From positions 1-5,184 of the forward strand of contig DIHQ01000104.1 of assembly GCA_002420235.1 (NCBI GenBank): a stretch of DNA of 5,184 nucleotides, read 5' to 3'. This DNA is from Flavobacteriales bacterium UBA5692 (lineage in GTDB: Bacteria; Bacteroidota; Bacteroidia; Flavobacteriales_D; Sanyastnellaceae). Below the pieces are notes generated by a model. It did no database searches, was not told the origin of the DNA, and saw only the letters and a program-made list of their open reading frames with translations. Shown here one piece after another: positions 5,123-5,184 of this stretch (its first letter is position 1; each line of letters begins with the position of its first letter). The translations under genes and the position numbers were made by a program.

Positions 5123-5174
5123 TCGTTGAGCGAGAAACGAGACTCGAACTCGCGACCCCAACCTTGGCAAGGTT
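5098..5174 (-). repeat. Right att-like direct repeat (77 bp)
   Basis: This is the partner of 3621-3697 (75/77 identical). Here the repeat runs straight into the rest of a normal tRNA (GTGCTCTACC on the plus strand, the complement of the D-arm GGTAGAGCAC). This is therefore the tRNA-proximal attachment site whose 3' half would have been supplied by the element. Confidence 0.85.
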
Positions 5175-5184
5175 GTGCTCTACC
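5129..5184 (-). tRNA. tRNA-Gly(GCC), 5' end beyond the window
   Basis: On the minus strand the visible part reads: D-arm end GGTAGAGCA; anticodon stem CAACC/GGTTG around loop TTGCCAA with anticodon GCC; variable loop GGGTC; T stem GCGAG/CTCGT with one G-T pair around loop TTCGAGT; acceptor 3' strand TTCTCGC; and discriminator T at 5129. The 3' CCA is not encoded (CAA follows). The 5' acceptor strand lies past 5184 and should read GCGAGAA. GCC decodes GGC and GGT glycine codons. Confidence 0.92.

Larger units (their letters stand above)
3621..5174. mobile_element. Small tRNA-Gly-integrated islet bounded by 77-bp direct repeats
   Basis: The unit is 1,477 bp from repeat to repeat. It carries a truncated tyrosine recombinase, an SRPBCC-domain gene and a DUF2892-like gene, all on the plus strand, opposite to the tRNA and the flanking cyclophilin. 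The geometry is the standard one for tRNA integration: a tRNA reading correctly up to the window edge at the proximal end, and a 3' tRNA fragment only at the distal end. The recombinase has lost its N-terminal half, so the islet is probably a deletion remnant or is mobilised only in trans. Known: tyrosine recombinases commonly use tRNA genes as attB sites. Inferred: that the two cargo genes arrived with the element. Confidence 0.75.

Noticed and set aside
4973..5170. 65-codon minus-strand ORF at the right end
   Set aside because: It runs through the tRNA-Gly, its terminator and AT-rich spacer, so it is not a protein gene.
3621..5174. Simple tandem duplication of a tRNA gene as the source of the direct repeats
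   Set aside because: The left copy lacks the 5' half, and the break lies at the anticodon stem next to an integrase remnant, which fits site-specific integration better.
1..5184. CRISPR array or other regularly spaced repeats
   Set aside because: Only the 77-bp pair and a 12-bp tandem were found. There is no series of regularly spaced repeats.

Overview
The window looks like a chromosomal segment of a marine or aquatic Bacteroidota bacterium, most likely Flavobacteriales-like. The best evidence is a secreted protein ending in a type IX secretion (T9SS) sorting domain, a system confined to this phylum. A Bacteroidota-style AcnB N-terminus and a tRNA gene without an encoded CCA agree with this. 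The exact genus cannot be fixed from the sequence.

Layout. Positions 1-741 (minus) carry the first 247 codons of acnB, aconitate hydratase B of the TCA cycle. The gap 742-1033 is divergent: it holds the acnB upstream region and, on the plus strand, a leader with a 21-codon ORF and two mutually exclusive hairpins, the second followed by a T-run. This precedes a small predicted lipoprotein gene (1034-1438). Converging on it is a 498-residue T9SS-secreted protein with PQQ/beta-propeller-like repeats (1469-2965, minus). Then comes a 143-residue cyclophilin-type peptidyl-prolyl isomerase (3166-3597, minus).

The most interesting part is 3621-5184. A tRNA-Gly(GCC) gene runs off the right edge on the minus strand. 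The 77 bp covering its anticodon arm, T arm, acceptor 3' strand and terminator (5098-5174) is repeated directly at 3621-3697 with 75/77 identity. The left copy is only a 3' tRNA fragment. This is the footprint of an element integrated at a tRNA 3' half: the element restored the tRNA at its near end and displaced the original 3' end to the far side, next to the cyclophilin gene. Repeat-to-repeat spacing is 1,477 bp. The interior holds a 5'-truncated tyrosine recombinase that keeps its nucleophilic tyrosine, an SRPBCC/AHSA1-type protein and a two-helix DUF2892/YgaP-like membrane protein. It is best read as a minimal or decayed integrative islet. Short sequences shared between its two inner ends may be integrase arm sites.

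The genes outside the islet (aconitase, lipoprotein, secreted propeller protein, cyclophilin) do not form an obvious pathway. The two islet genes are closely spaced and probably cotranscribed, but their substrate is unknown.
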